From Cetobacterium sp. ZOR0034 (GTDB lineage: Bacteria > Fusobacteriota > Fusobacteriia > Fusobacteriales > Fusobacteriaceae), in NCBI RefSeq assembly GCF_000799075.1, contig NZ_JTLI01000001.1:38364-102363 (forward strand): a DNA stretch of 64,000 nucleotides, read 5' to 3'. The notes under the pieces are model-generated. The model made no database searches. It saw only the letters and a program-made list of their open reading frames with translations, and was not told where the DNA came from. The position numbers and the translations under genes are program-made. Shown here one piece after another: positions 1-8,222 of this stretch (the stretch's first letter is position 1; each line of letters starts with the position of its first letter).

Positions 1-1451
1 TAGAAGAAGTTATAAAAAATAATCTGAAGAAACTTTTTAATGGATATGAGATAATAGATATCGGATATTTTAGAATAACTAGAGATGAAGATTTAGGAAT
101 AGATGATAATAATGGTGCTGAAGATTTGCTTTCAGAAATTGAAAAAGAGGTAAAGAATAGAAAGTGGGGAAATCCTGTTAGAGTTGAATACATTGATGGG
201 GTTTCTAAAAAAAGTTTAGAGTTTTTGAAAGAACAGATTGAGTTAGAAGAGGATAATTTTTACCCTGTATTGGGGCCACTTGATTTAACTTTTTTATGGG
301 GAGTTGTAGATGTAAGTGGGGCTGATGAGCTAAGGTTTACTAGAAATGTTCCGAGATACTATAAAGAACTAGCAGGAGAGAATATATTTAAAGTTTTATC
401 TAAAAAAAATGTATTGTTGAGGCATCCTTTTGAAAGTTTTGAACATGTAATTGATATGGTTAGAGTTTCAGCTCAAGATCCTAAGGTTTTAGCTATAAAA
501 CAGACTCTTTATAGAGTAAGTGGAGACTCTCCAATAATTAAGTATTTGAAAAAAGCTGCTGAAAATGGAAAGCAAGTAACTGTGCTTGTAGAGTTAAAAG
601 CAAGGTTTGATGAGGAGAGAAATGTTAAATGGGCCAGAGAGCTAGAAGAAGCAGGTTGTCATGTTATATATGGGTTGAGTGGATTAAAGACCCATGCAAA
701 GTGCCTTTTAGTTATTAGAAAAGAAGAGGATGGAATAAAAAGATATATCCATTTAGGAACAGGAAATTATAATGATTCTACAGCAAAATTGTACGTTGAT
801 TACTCGTTCTTCACTAAAGATGAGGAGATGGGTGTGGATGCTAGTCATCTATTTAATAAACTTACAGGATTTTCTAAAATTGACGATTGGAAAAAGTTGA
901 TCGTTGCTCCAACACATTTAAGAGCAAATCTATATAAACTTATAGATAGAGAGATAGAGAATGTAAAAAAAGGTGGATCAGGAAAAGTAACTATAAAAGT
1001 AAATGGTATGACAGATCAAGGGATAATTGAGAAGTTATATGATGCATCTAAAGCAGGGGTTGAAATTGTTTTAATCGTTAGAGGAGCTTGTTGTTTAAGA
1101 AGTGGTGTTGAAGGGTTGAGTGAAAATATAAAAGTGTATAGTTTAGTTGGAAGATTCTTAGAACATGATAGAATATATTATTTTGAAAATAATGGAGATG
1201 AGGAGCTATATTTAGGAAGTGCAGATTGCATGAGAAGAAATTTAGATGGAAGAGTTGAAACGATATTTCCATTGGAAAATAAAGATGATAGAAAAAAAGT
1301 TACACAATTTTTAAAGGATATTTTAAAAGATAATGTAAAATTAAGAATACAAAATAAAGATGGTAGTTATTCATTAGTTGGTGCTAAAAATAAAAAAGGA
1401 ACTCCGAAATATAATTATCAAGAAAGTTATAGAGAAAAATATATAGAGTAA
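1..1451 (+). CDS. ppk1: Polyphosphate kinase 1, C-terminal part (5' end outside window)
   Basis: Makes inorganic polyphosphate from the ATP gamma-phosphate through a phosphohistidine intermediate. The reading frame is open from base 3, so about 482 residues are visible and the N-terminal part of this roughly 700-residue family lies before the window. The visible part holds the HPFESF segment, the KTHAK motif with the likely phosphorylated His (codon 692-694), and HLGTGNYN with the second conserved His (codon 750-752). The C-terminal GSADCMRRNLDGR segment is also typical. Both phospholipase-D-like catalytic halves appear intact. pgl follows 26 bases later and is probably cotranscribed. Apparent internal starts such as TTG at 126 are not real starts because homology continues upstream. 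Confidence 0.95.
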   Translation, partial: EEVIKNNLKKLFNGYEIIDIGYFRITRDEDLGIDDNNGAEDLLSEIEKEVKNRKWGNPVRVEYIDGVSKKSLEFLKEQIELEEDNFYPVLGPLDLTFLWGVVDVSGADELRFTRNVPRYYKELAGENIFKVLSKKNVLLRHPFESFEHVIDMVRVSAQDPKVLAIKQTLYRVSGDSPIIKYLKKAAENGKQVTVLVELKARFDEERNVKWARELEEAGCHVIYGLSGLKTHAKCLLVIRKEEDGIKRYIHLGTGNYNDSTAKLYVDYSFFTKDEEMGVDASHLFNKLTGFSKIDDWKKLIVAPTHLRANLYKLIDREIENVKKGGSGKVTIKVNGMTDQGIIEKLYDASKAGVEIVLIVRGACCLRSGVEGLSENIKVYSLVGRFLEHDRIYYFENNGDEELYLGSADCMRRNLDGRVETIFPLENKDDRKKVTQFLKDILKDNVKLRIQNKDGSYSLVGAKNKKGTPKYNYQESYREKYIE

Positions 1452-1477
1452 AAATATTTTAATAAGGGGTGAGTTTT

Positions 1478-2122
1478 ATGAGGTTGATAAAGGTTTCGAA
1501 AAAAGTGGATTTATTTAAAAAAGCTATAGATATATTTAAAGAAACGACTTATGGAAAAGATGTTGTCAATATTGCTTTTTCAGGAGGAAGAACACCAAAA
1601 GATTTTTTTACAAAATTATCGAAAGAGGATATAGATTGGGATAAGATAAATATATTTTTAGTAGATGAGAGGTTTGTTCCTTTAGATAGTGAACATAGTA
1701 ATTATAATCTGTTGAAAAAGAATCTTTTAGATAAGATAGAAATTCCAGAAAAAAATATCCATAAAGTAGAGATTTTGAAAACTCCATTAGACTCTAAGAT
1801 AGACTATGAAAAAAGATTATTAAAATATTTTAAAGGTGATATAAAGTTTGATGCAGTTTATTTAGGAGTTGGCGAAGATGGTCATACAGGATCTATTTTT
1901 ACCTTAGATGACGTAGAGGTAGAGGAACCAACTCTTATAACTGAAAGTTCAAATCATCCATATAAAAGAATAACTTTGAGTATGGAAACAATAAATAAAG
2001 CCGAGAAAAAAATACTGATTGCTACAAAAGAAAAAGGGTATGTTTTGGAAAATTTGCCTCAGTGGAGATGCCCTGCATTTTATATAGAGGATCCGATTAT
2101 TTTATTAGAATATGAAAAATAA
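1478..2122 (+). CDS. pgl: 6-phosphogluconolactonase
   Basis: Hydrolyses 6-phosphogluconolactone to 6-phosphogluconate in the oxidative pentose phosphate pathway. The 214-residue product has the family's SGGRTP motif near residues 35-40, VDERFVP near 62-68, SNYNLL, and the catalytic-region GEDGHTG near 132-138. The length is slightly below the usual 230-260. I chose ATG 1478 over an in-frame GTG at 1469 because the AAGGGG ribosome site at 1464-1469 would overlap that GTG but sits 8 bases before the ATG. It follows ppk1 closely. No other oxidative pentose phosphate gene is in view. Confidence 0.9.
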   Translation: MRLIKVSKKVDLFKKAIDIFKETTYGKDVVNIAFSGGRTPKDFFTKLSKEDIDWDKINIFLVDERFVPLDSEHSNYNLLKKNLLDKIEIPEKNIHKVEILKTPLDSKIDYEKRLLKYFKGDIKFDAVYLGVGEDGHTGSIFTLDDVEVEEPTLITESSNHPYKRITLSMETINKAEKKILIATKEKGYVLENLPQWRCPAFYIEDPIILLEYEK

Positions 2123-2127
2123 AATTC

Positions 2128-2156
2128 TTGACTTTTAAACTAAAGTTTTATATTAT
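2128..2156 (+). promoter_or_regulatory. Promoter of the thioredoxin-like gene
   Basis: TTGACT at 2128-2133 and TATTAT at 2151-2156 are separated by 17 bases. They lie 42 bases before the start codon and directly after the pgl stop. This near-consensus housekeeping promoter suggests strong independent expression. Confidence 0.75.
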
Positions 2157-2197
2157 ATGATTATATACAGAATAGGTATAAATGGAGGAATGAAATT

Positions 2198-2461
2198 ATG
2201 AGAATGATGTTATTTACAACACCAACTTGTCAATACTGTGGACCAGCAAAAGAGTTATTAGCAGATACAGAGGGTGTAGAAGTTATAAACGCAATGGAAA
2301 ACCAAGAGTTAGCAGCAATGTATGGAATCAGATCTGTACCTTGTTTAGTAGTAGAAAAATGTAGTGGAACACAATCTTACGTAGGATTAGATCAAATCGC
2401 TAGATTTGTTGACGAGAAAGGTCAAGCATCTGGTGGATGTGGATGTAGCTGCGGTCATTAA
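2198..2461 (+). CDS. Thioredoxin-like protein with Cys-rich tail
   Basis: An 87-residue thioredoxin/glutaredoxin-fold protein, probably a cytoplasmic thiol-disulfide reductant. It has the redox pair Cys11-Gln-Tyr-Cys14 after a short first strand, the cis-proline motif SVP at 46-48, extra cysteines at 49 and 55, and a Gly/Cys-rich tail (GGCGCSCGH) that could bind metal. The absence of a signal peptide argues for a cytoplasmic location. It has its own near-consensus promoter and a strong terminator, so it is a single-gene unit. The ribosome site GGAGG lies 9 bases before the ATG. The exact partner cannot be told from sequence. Confidence 0.85.
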   Translation: MRMMLFTTPTCQYCGPAKELLADTEGVEVINAMENQELAAMYGIRSVPCLVVEKCSGTQSYVGLDQIARFVDEKGQASGGCGCSCGH

Positions 2462-2469
2462 TTATTAGG

Positions 2470-2502
2470 CCATGTAAACAGTAGTTTACATGGTTTTTTT
2501 TT
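2470..2502 (+). terminator. Intrinsic terminator of the thioredoxin-like gene
   Basis: Perfect 10-bp stem CCATGTAAAC (2470-2479) / GTTTACATGG (2484-2493) with a 4-base loop, followed by nine T. Confidence 0.93.
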
Positions 2503-2531
2503 AGATGTATAATAAGCCTAGAGGTGAAAAT

Positions 2532-2909
2532 ATGAAGAAAAAAATATTTTTATTTTTGCTTCTTTCTATTATTTCAATTTTTGGAGGTATTAGGGAGGAA
2601 GCTAAAAATAAAGCGAACCTATATACTTTTGTAAGTTCTGAAATAAAAGAGTTAAAAAATGAGAAAAAAGATAAATATATAGTGCTTGATATTTCTAAAA
2701 AAAATGTTGAGTTTTTAAATAATTCAAATAGAAACAAAAAAGATGAGGATATAGATGAAAATGATACTCAAATCTATCTGATTAATTCTAATTTTACTCC
2801 AATTTTAAGAGTTAGTTTAATAGATGAAGAGTTGTCAAAAAGATATTCGTATAAAAGTTTAACCTATACAATTTTAAATAGAGATCAAAATCGAGTTTTA
2901 AGAATTTAA
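2532..2909 (+). CDS. Hypothetical secreted protein
   Basis: A 125-residue protein of unrecognised family. The start at ATG 2532 follows a GAGGTG ribosome site and gives a clear signal peptide: MKKK, then a hydrophobic stretch to about residue 20. An earlier in-frame ATG at 2505 lies almost in the terminator T-run and is unlikely. The mature part is Lys/Asn/Asp-rich and hydrophilic with no cysteines, and is probably exported to the periplasm or surface. The next gene starts 49 bases downstream. I assign no function. Confidence 0.6.
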   Translation: MKKKIFLFLLLSIISIFGGIREEAKNKANLYTFVSSEIKELKNEKKDKYIVLDISKKNVEFLNNSNRNKKDEDIDENDTQIYLINSNFTPILRVSLIDEELSKRYSYKSLTYTILNRDQNRVLRI

Positions 2910-2958
2910 AAAATAGTTTTTTCAGAAAATGAATATTATATAAAAATTGGAGGAAAAA

Positions 2959-3135
2959 ATGAAAAAACTATTAATAACTGAAGAAAATGAAATTTTACAA
3001 AAAAAAGAGAGTTTTATGGAGAAATCTTTTAAAGTTCTTTTTTTAATTATGTTCGTGGGATCATACTTGCTACTTTTAGGTATAATGTCTTTTAAACTTT
3101 TAGAATATATATTTATATATTTTATTTCAAGGTAG
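2959..3135 (+). CDS. Small single-span membrane protein
   Basis: A 58-residue product from ATG 2959, placed 5 bases after GGAGG (2949-2953). The N-terminal 25 residues are charged and a hydrophobic segment covers roughly residues 26-52. No family is recognised. The stop lies 8 bases before the antiporter start, so the two are almost certainly cotranscribed. A small accessory subunit of the transporter is possible but unproven. Confidence 0.5.
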   Translation: MKKLLITEENEILQKKESFMEKSFKVLFLIMFVGSYLLLLGIMSFKLLEYIFIYFISR

Positions 3136-3143
3136 GTGTATAG

Positions 3144-4538
3144 ATGGGTGTTGAAATATTAGTAGTAGGAATTATAATACTTATTAGTTTATTTTCAATA
3201 AGAATATCTAAAAAACTGGAGATTCCTTTGTTAATAATGTTTTTATTAGTAGGAATGTTGGCTGGTTCAGAAGGAGTCGGTGGAATTTATTTTGATAATG
3301 CATTGGTTGCTCAAAATATTGGGACAATAGCATTGATGTTTATAATATTTTCAGGTGGATTGGAAACTGATAAGGCGGATGTTAGAAAATCACTATGTCC
3401 GAGTGGAACTTTGGCAACTCTAGGTGTACTTTTAACAGCTGGATTATCTAGTGTTGCAGTATACTATTTAACTGATTTTACTTTGAAAGAATCACTACTT
3501 TTCAGTGCGATGGTTTCGTCAACTGATGCAGCAGCGGTTATGTCGATATTAGGAGATTCGAAGTTAAAAAAAGATGTTAAATCTGTTGTTGAGATTGAAT
3601 CTGGAAGTAATGACCCTATGGCTTATGCACTGATACTATTTTTACTTTCATTCTTTAAAGAGGGGGAAAATCCATCGTTAGTTATAGGAGTTATATTTTT
3701 ATTGAAGCAGATAACTTTAGGAGCTATGATAGGTTATATCTTTGGAGTAATAACTCTTCCTTTAGCGAACTATATAAAAATAGTGAGAGAGGAGTTTTTA
3801 ACGATTCATCTTATAGCGATGCTGTTTATATGCTTTGGTTTAGCCACAGTTTTTGATGGGAATGGGTTCTTAGCTATATATATAGCCGGGATAATGGTTG
3901 GAAACAAAAAGTTTAACTATAAATTAAACTCTATCAGAAATATGAGGCTTATAACTTGGTTTATGCAAATTGGGATGTTTGTGATGCTAGGTCTTCTTGT
4001 TTTTCCGAGTCAACTATTAGGCTATATAGCAGTAGGAAGTTTGCTCTCTGTAATTATGATTATTGTTGTTAGAATACTTATTGTTTATGGACTGTTACTT
4101 CCATTTAAATTTTCTTCGAAAGAGAAACTTTTTATATCTTGGGCTGGGTTAAAAGGAGCTGTTCCTATTATATTTGCAACTATGGCTGTTACAGAGGGAT
4201 TACCTAATGCTCAAGGAATGTTTAATCTAACGTTTTATATTGTCGTATTTTCAGTTTTGCTTCAGGGAATGACGTTGAAGTATGTTGGAAAAAAATTAAA
4301 TCTATTCGAAGAGGAGATTGAAACAGAGAATGTAATTGAGGTAGATGAGTTAGAGGAGTTGGCACTGAAGAAGATGTTACTTCATGAAGACTCTGAATAT
4401 GTGGATAAAAAGATTAAAGAGTTAGAACTTCCACCGGGAATGTTAATTGTTTCTATTAAAAGAGGAGATAGCTATGTAACTCCTAAAGGTGATGTGGTAC
4501 TTTTAGTAGGAGATACTCTTCTATTTTCTCGAAATTAA
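3144..4538 (+). CDS. CPA1-family K+/H+ (or Na+/H+) antiporter with C-terminal RCK_C domain
   Basis: A 464-residue inner-membrane cation/proton exchanger related to the NhaP2/CvrA group. About 12 hydrophobic segments fill residues 1-385. The characteristic SSTDAAAV motif is followed by an ESGSNDPMA motif, which in this family carries the ion-binding acidic residues. Residues about 395-464 resemble the TrkA-C/RCK_C regulatory domain (PPGMLIVSIKR, GDTLLFSR at the end). That architecture is usual for potassium/proton antiporters and favours K+ over Na+, though sequence alone does not settle it. The E. coli CvrA has an extra domain absent here. It follows a small membrane ORF by 8 bases. Confidence 0.85.
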   Translation: MGVEILVVGIIILISLFSIRISKKLEIPLLIMFLLVGMLAGSEGVGGIYFDNALVAQNIGTIALMFIIFSGGLETDKADVRKSLCPSGTLATLGVLLTAGLSSVAVYYLTDFTLKESLLFSAMVSSTDAAAVMSILGDSKLKKDVKSVVEIESGSNDPMAYALILFLLSFFKEGENPSLVIGVIFLLKQITLGAMIGYIFGVITLPLANYIKIVREEFLTIHLIAMLFICFGLATVFDGNGFLAIYIAGIMVGNKKFNYKLNSIRNMRLITWFMQIGMFVMLGLLVFPSQLLGYIAVGSLLSVIMIIVVRILIVYGLLLPFKFSSKEKLFISWAGLKGAVPIIFATMAVTEGLPNAQGMFNLTFYIVVFSVLLQGMTLKYVGKKLNLFEEEIETENVIEVDELEELALKKMLLHEDSEYVDKKIKELELPPGMLIVSIKRGDSYVTPKGDVVLLVGDTLLFSRN

Positions 4539-4612
4539 TTGTATTTTTCTCAATATAGTTATAAAATAGAATATAAAATTAATTTATTTTTTGTTTAGAA
4601 GGATGTGAGAAG

Positions 4613-5779
4613 TTGAGTAAAATTTTTATAAAAAAGGATAGAGAAAGATTATGGTATAGTGGTCATCCGTGGATGTACTCTGGAGCTGTAGAAAAGATAG
4701 AGGGAAAACCAGAGGGTGGATCTGTTATAGAGGTATATAACTCGAAGAAAGAGTTTATAGGATATGGACACTACAATAAGAACTCAAAAATAATGGTTCG
4801 TATGCTTGAAAAAAATATCGATAAAAAGATAGATTTGAATTGGTATTGTGAAAAAGTGAGAGAAGCTTTCACTTTAAGAGAGATGATCTCTATAGATAGT
4901 AATGGTTATAGACTTATTCATAGTGAATCTGATTCTTTACCTGGAGTTATAGTGGATCGTTTTGGTGACTACTTAGTGGTTCAAGCTTCAACTCTTGGAA
5001 TGGAGAGAGATAAAAATCTTTTAGTAGAAGCTTTGAAAAAAGAGATTCCTAATGTTAAGGGAATATACGAAAAAAGTGAAGGGGATGGGAGAAAGTTAGA
5101 AGGGCTTCCAGAAGTTTCAGGAGTACTTTTTGGTGAGGTTCCAGATGAGATTGAAATATATGAAGGAAAAGCTAAGTTTACAATAGATTTAAAAGGACAA
5201 AAGACTGGATTCTATTCAGATCAAAGAGATAATAGAGTTTTAATGGGAAATCTTTCAAAAGGAAAGGATTTCTTAGATGTATGTAGTTATACAGGAGGAT
5301 TCTCTCTTCATGCAATGGTAAATGGTGCTAACTCATCAACTTTAATAGATGTGAGTGAGGATGTTTTAAATGTAGCTAGAAAAAACTTAAGGGCTTATGA
5401 AAATGTTGAGTTTATAAAAGGAAATATCTTCAATGTCTTAAGAGACTTAGTGAAAGAGGGACGTCAATGGGATTTAGTAAATTTAGATCCTCCGAAATTA
5501 GCTCCGAACAGAAGAGATTTAGATAAAGCGTTAAAAGCTTATAAGGATATAATTTTAAATGGATTGAAGCTAACAAAAAAAGGTGGATTCTTATCTATCT
5601 ACAGTTGTAGTGGAGCTGTAACAAGTGCTGATTTAAGAATGGCATTGGCGTTTGCAGTGAAAGATGCAGGAGTAAAAGCGATAATCGTTAATCAACTGCA
5701 CCAAAGTCCGTGTCACCCGATATCAGTAGCAGTACCTGAAACTGAGTATTTAAAAGGGTTCTTAGTTAGAGTAATATAA
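4613..5779 (+). CDS. rlmI: 23S rRNA (cytosine-5)-methyltransferase, RlmI-type
   Basis: A 388-residue SAM-dependent methyltransferase that in this family makes m5C at position 1962 of 23S rRNA. An N-terminal PUA domain (about 1-75, with SGHPWMYSGAV) precedes a Rossmann domain. That domain has KTGFYSDQRDNR, the SAM-binding DVCSYTGGFSLHA, the catalytic-loop NLDPPKLAP near 290 and a YSCSG cysteine motif near 333. The start is TTG at 4613; the AGAAGGA site at 4597-4603 is 9 bases upstream and no nearer ATG fits. A terminator follows. Related paralogous YccW-type enzymes have the same architecture, so the exact target is inferred. Confidence 0.88.
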   Translation: MSKIFIKKDRERLWYSGHPWMYSGAVEKIEGKPEGGSVIEVYNSKKEFIGYGHYNKNSKIMVRMLEKNIDKKIDLNWYCEKVREAFTLREMISIDSNGYRLIHSESDSLPGVIVDRFGDYLVVQASTLGMERDKNLLVEALKKEIPNVKGIYEKSEGDGRKLEGLPEVSGVLFGEVPDEIEIYEGKAKFTIDLKGQKTGFYSDQRDNRVLMGNLSKGKDFLDVCSYTGGFSLHAMVNGANSSTLIDVSEDVLNVARKNLRAYENVEFIKGNIFNVLRDLVKEGRQWDLVNLDPPKLAPNRRDLDKALKAYKDIILNGLKLTKKGGFLSIYSCSGAVTSADLRMALAFAVKDAGVKAIIVNQLHQSPCHPISVAVPETEYLKGFLVRVI

Positions 5780-5793
5780 AATTTAAATTGAAG

Positions 5794-5822
5794 GGGCGTG
5801 CCAATATTTGGTGCGCTCTTTT
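5794..5822 (+). terminator. Intrinsic terminator after rlmI
   Basis: A 10-bp stem (5794-5803 with 5809-5818, three G-U pairs) and a 5-base loop, then TTTTCTT. Confidence 0.65.
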
Positions 5823-5849
5823 CTTAAAATATAAGGATGGTGGCGTTAG

Positions 5850-6392
5850 ATGAAAAAAATTAGTTTATTATTTTTGACGGCAGCGATTGGTATGAACTTA
5901 TTTGGAAGTGAGATGAAAAGTTTAAAATCAGAGAGTGTTAGAGATCGTGAGATTGAAGAATCTCTGATAAGGGAGTTTGATTTGAAACGTGGAGAGGATA
6001 AAATCAATTATATGTATAATAGAGTTGATTTGAATGGCGATGGAAAAAATGAGGTTATAGTATATGCTTATGGACCTATGATAGGTGGAACTGGTGGCGA
6101 CTCAGGATTGGTTTTAAAAGAGAGAAGTGAGGGATATGACACGGTTTCTAAATTTAGTCAGCTTAGAATACCAATAGTTATCAGTGATAAAAAAACAAAA
6201 GGTTGGAAGGATATTATACTTTCTGTATCTGGAGGGGGAGCTGAACCTGGGATGGTAGAGATGAAATTCAATGGAAAAAAATATCCAAGTAATCCAACGG
6301 TTTTACCACTTATATCTGATGAGAGTAAGATAAAAGGAGTAAAAATTTTAACAGATAGTTACGAAGAAAATAAAGGTATCCCTTTAGAGTAA
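5850..6392 (+). CDS. Hypothetical exported protein
   Basis: A 180-residue protein of no recognised family. The N-terminus is a signal peptide (MKKI, hydrophobic to about residue 17, possible cleavage after FGS). A segment near residues 54-64 reads DLNGDGKNEVIV, the Asp-rich calcium-binding-like loop seen in FG-GAP/VCBS and dockerin-like repeats, but only one copy is present. The centre is Gly-rich. Periplasmic location is likely. It is an isolated gene between two terminators, with no partner to suggest a role. Confidence 0.65.
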   Translation: MKKISLLFLTAAIGMNLFGSEMKSLKSESVRDREIEESLIREFDLKRGEDKINYMYNRVDLNGDGKNEVIVYAYGPMIGGTGGDSGLVLKERSEGYDTVSKFSQLRIPIVISDKKTKGWKDIILSVSGGGAEPGMVEMKFNGKKYPSNPTVLPLISDESKIKGVKILTDSYEENKGIPLE

Positions 6393-6395
6393 AAT

Positions 6396-6436
6396 AAAAA
6401 GACCACTTTAAGTTTTTACTTAATGTGGTCTTTTTT
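6396..6436. terminator. Bidirectional terminator between the exported protein gene and ssrA
   Basis: AAAAAGACCAC (6396-6406) pairs with GTGGTCTTTTT (6425-6435). T-runs on both strands let it end the plus-strand gene and read-through from ssrA. Confidence 0.75.
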
Positions 6437-6470
6437 ATCTCAACAACTAAATCTTAGCTGATATATTCAT

Positions 6471-6818
6471 TGGTGGAGATGACGGGAATCGAACCCGTGT
6501 CCAAAATTGCAAGCGCCATAAGCTTCTACAAGCTTAGTTTGCTATTTAGATTCGCAATAGTTACTCCCGCAAACAGGGCTAACTAAAGCTATCCTCTAAA
6601 ATGTCCCCTATAGCTTAGAGAAATTACTTAGGGTAATCTGTATTTAAGTGACACCTTGATTGAACGCTCCTACAGAAGAGAATGTTCAGAGGTGAGCTGA
6701 CATTATGCAGCTAAAGCGTAATTATTGTTTCCATCTAAACGATGAGTTGACCTCTCACAGCGGTCAACCTGGCCTGCTACCTATAACCTCACAACCCTGT
6801 CGAAACCTTTGCATCCCC
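6471..6818 (-). ncRNA. ssrA: Transfer-messenger RNA (tmRNA)
   Basis: Rescues ribosomes stalled on broken mRNA together with SmpB. On the minus strand the RNA begins GGGGATGC (6818 downward) and ends with CATCTCCACCA at 6471. The 7-bp acceptor stem and the T-arm GGTTCGATTCCC are visible, giving a 348-nt one-piece tmRNA with encoded CCA. The tag frame runs from 6732 to 6703: GGA AAC AAT AAT TAC GCT TTA GCT GCA TAA, or GNNNYALAA, preceded by TAGAT as usual for the resume site. smpB and rnr are at 43.0-45.6 kb. Confidence 0.97.
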
Positions 6819-6838
6819 ATTTATTCAATTGTAGGATT

Positions 6839-6867
6839 ATTATACCATAAATTTTTCTTAAACTCAA
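6839..6867 (-). promoter_or_regulatory. Promoter of ssrA
   Basis: On the minus strand TTGAGT (6867-6862) and TATAAT (6844-6839) are separated by 17 bases, 20 bases before the mature 5' end. The -35 box overlaps the end of the upstream MATE gene. Confidence 0.75.
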
Positions 6868-8201
6868 TTCTCATTGTTCATCTTTCTCATTTTTTTTATA
6901 GTTAGATAAAACATTCCAATAGCAACAGATGTATCAGCTATTGGGAAAGCTAACCAAACCCCAACCTCTTTGAAGAAATATCCTAAGATATAAACTAGTG
7001 GAATATTTAAAATAAGAATTCTAATCAAGAAAAATCTTGTTGCAAGAGCACTTTCTTTTATAGATTGGAAGAAATTATTACAAGCTAAAAATAGTGCTGT
7101 AAATGGCATCAAAAATAGATTTATTCTCATTGCAGATATAGTAAACTGAACAAGAGTTGGGTCATTTTTTATAAAGAATTTAACAACATTTTCAGTGTAA
7201 ATCATCATTAGTAGAATTAGTAAAGTAGATACACTTAAAACTGTTAAAAGTTGAATTTTTAGAACTTCTCTGACTCTTTTATAATTTCCAGATCCGAATG
7301 TATATGAAATTATGGCAGCTGTTCCTTGATTAAATCCTTGTAAGCTAGTATTTATAACACTTCTACAGATAGAGATTATTCCAATAGCAGCAGTGGCAAT
7401 ATCACCGCCATATATACCTGCCTCTCTATTAGTTACAGTAATAACCGAAGATTGTAAAAGTTGATTGAAAAATCTAGGACTTCCAATTTTAAAAATCTCT
7501 ATCAATATCTTAGGATTTAAAGAAATATTTTTTCTTTTGAATGAAACAACATTCGATCTCATAAAATATACAATAACGTATGCTGCACTTAGTGCTGTTG
7601 CTATAAGGGTTGCAAGAGCAGCTCCTCCAATTCCCATATCAAGTTTGATAATAAAAATATAATCTAAAACAACATTAAAAAGACCAGTAAAAATATTTAC
7701 TCCCATCGCTGTAACAGAATCTCCAATTCCTCTAATTAAAGTACTTTGTCCTAAAAGAATTTGGAAAGTAGCTATAGGAATTAAGAAATTTGTATATTGA
7801 ATAGCTGATGACATATTAGTTTGACTAGCACCTAAAATTTTTAAAATAGGATTGTTGAAAGTAAAAAGAAATATACTTAAAAAAATTCCGATTATAAATA
7901 TCCATAAAAATCCTGTGCATAAAACTTTTTCAGCACCATCTTTATCCTGTGCTCCAAGCTTTACACCAACTATTATGGCAATTCCAGAAAAAGCAAAATT
8001 AAAACTATTGATAATCATAGCATAAGGGAAAACGAGGGCAACTGCTGCCATGCCCTCTCTTCCTGCTACTTGACCGATGAAATATCTATCTGTTAAAACA
8101 CAAAGCATTCCTATGATAGCTCCTAAAGATGAAGGAATACTAAATTTTAAAATAGTCATCAAGGTACTTTGTTTTTCAAATTTTGAACTTAAATCTTGCA
8201 A
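6864..8201 (-). CDS. MATE-family efflux transporter
   Basis: A 445-residue membrane protein with about 12 hydrophobic segments in two similar halves. It is typical of the multidrug and toxin extrusion family, which exports cationic compounds using a Na+ or H+ gradient. The N-terminal half begins with the family-like FSIPSSLGAIIGML segment, and Gly/Pro-rich motifs occur at DRYFIGQVAG and QGFNQGTAAIISY. The start is TTG at 8201 with an AGGGGG site 7 bases before it; the next in-frame ATG would remove 14 residues. It is the last gene of the aroC operon, 21 bases after the hemolysin III gene. Substrate unknown. Confidence 0.85.
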   Translation of the reverse strand: MQDLSSKFEKQSTLMTILKFSIPSSLGAIIGMLCVLTDRYFIGQVAGREGMAAVALVFPYAMIINSFNFAFSGIAIIVGVKLGAQDKDGAEKVLCTGFLWIFIIGIFLSIFLFTFNNPILKILGASQTNMSSAIQYTNFLIPIATFQILLGQSTLIRGIGDSVTAMGVNIFTGLFNVVLDYIFIIKLDMGIGGAALATLIATALSAAYVIVYFMRSNVVSFKRKNISLNPKILIEIFKIGSPRFFNQLLQSSVITVTNREAGIYGGDIATAAIGIISICRSVINTSLQGFNQGTAAIISYTFGSGNYKRVREVLKIQLLTVLSVSTLLILLMMIYTENVVKFFIKNDPTLVQFTISAMRINLFLMPFTALFLACNNFFQSIKESALATRFFLIRILILNIPLVYILGYFFKEVGVWLAFPIADTSVAIGMFYLTIKKMRKMNNEN

Positions 8202-8222
8202 AGTTTATCCCCCTGTAAAATA

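Noticed and set aside
6705..6905. Open reading frame of 66 codons on the plus strand
   Set aside because: It lies antisense to the tmRNA gene and its promoter; the tmRNA explains the conservation.
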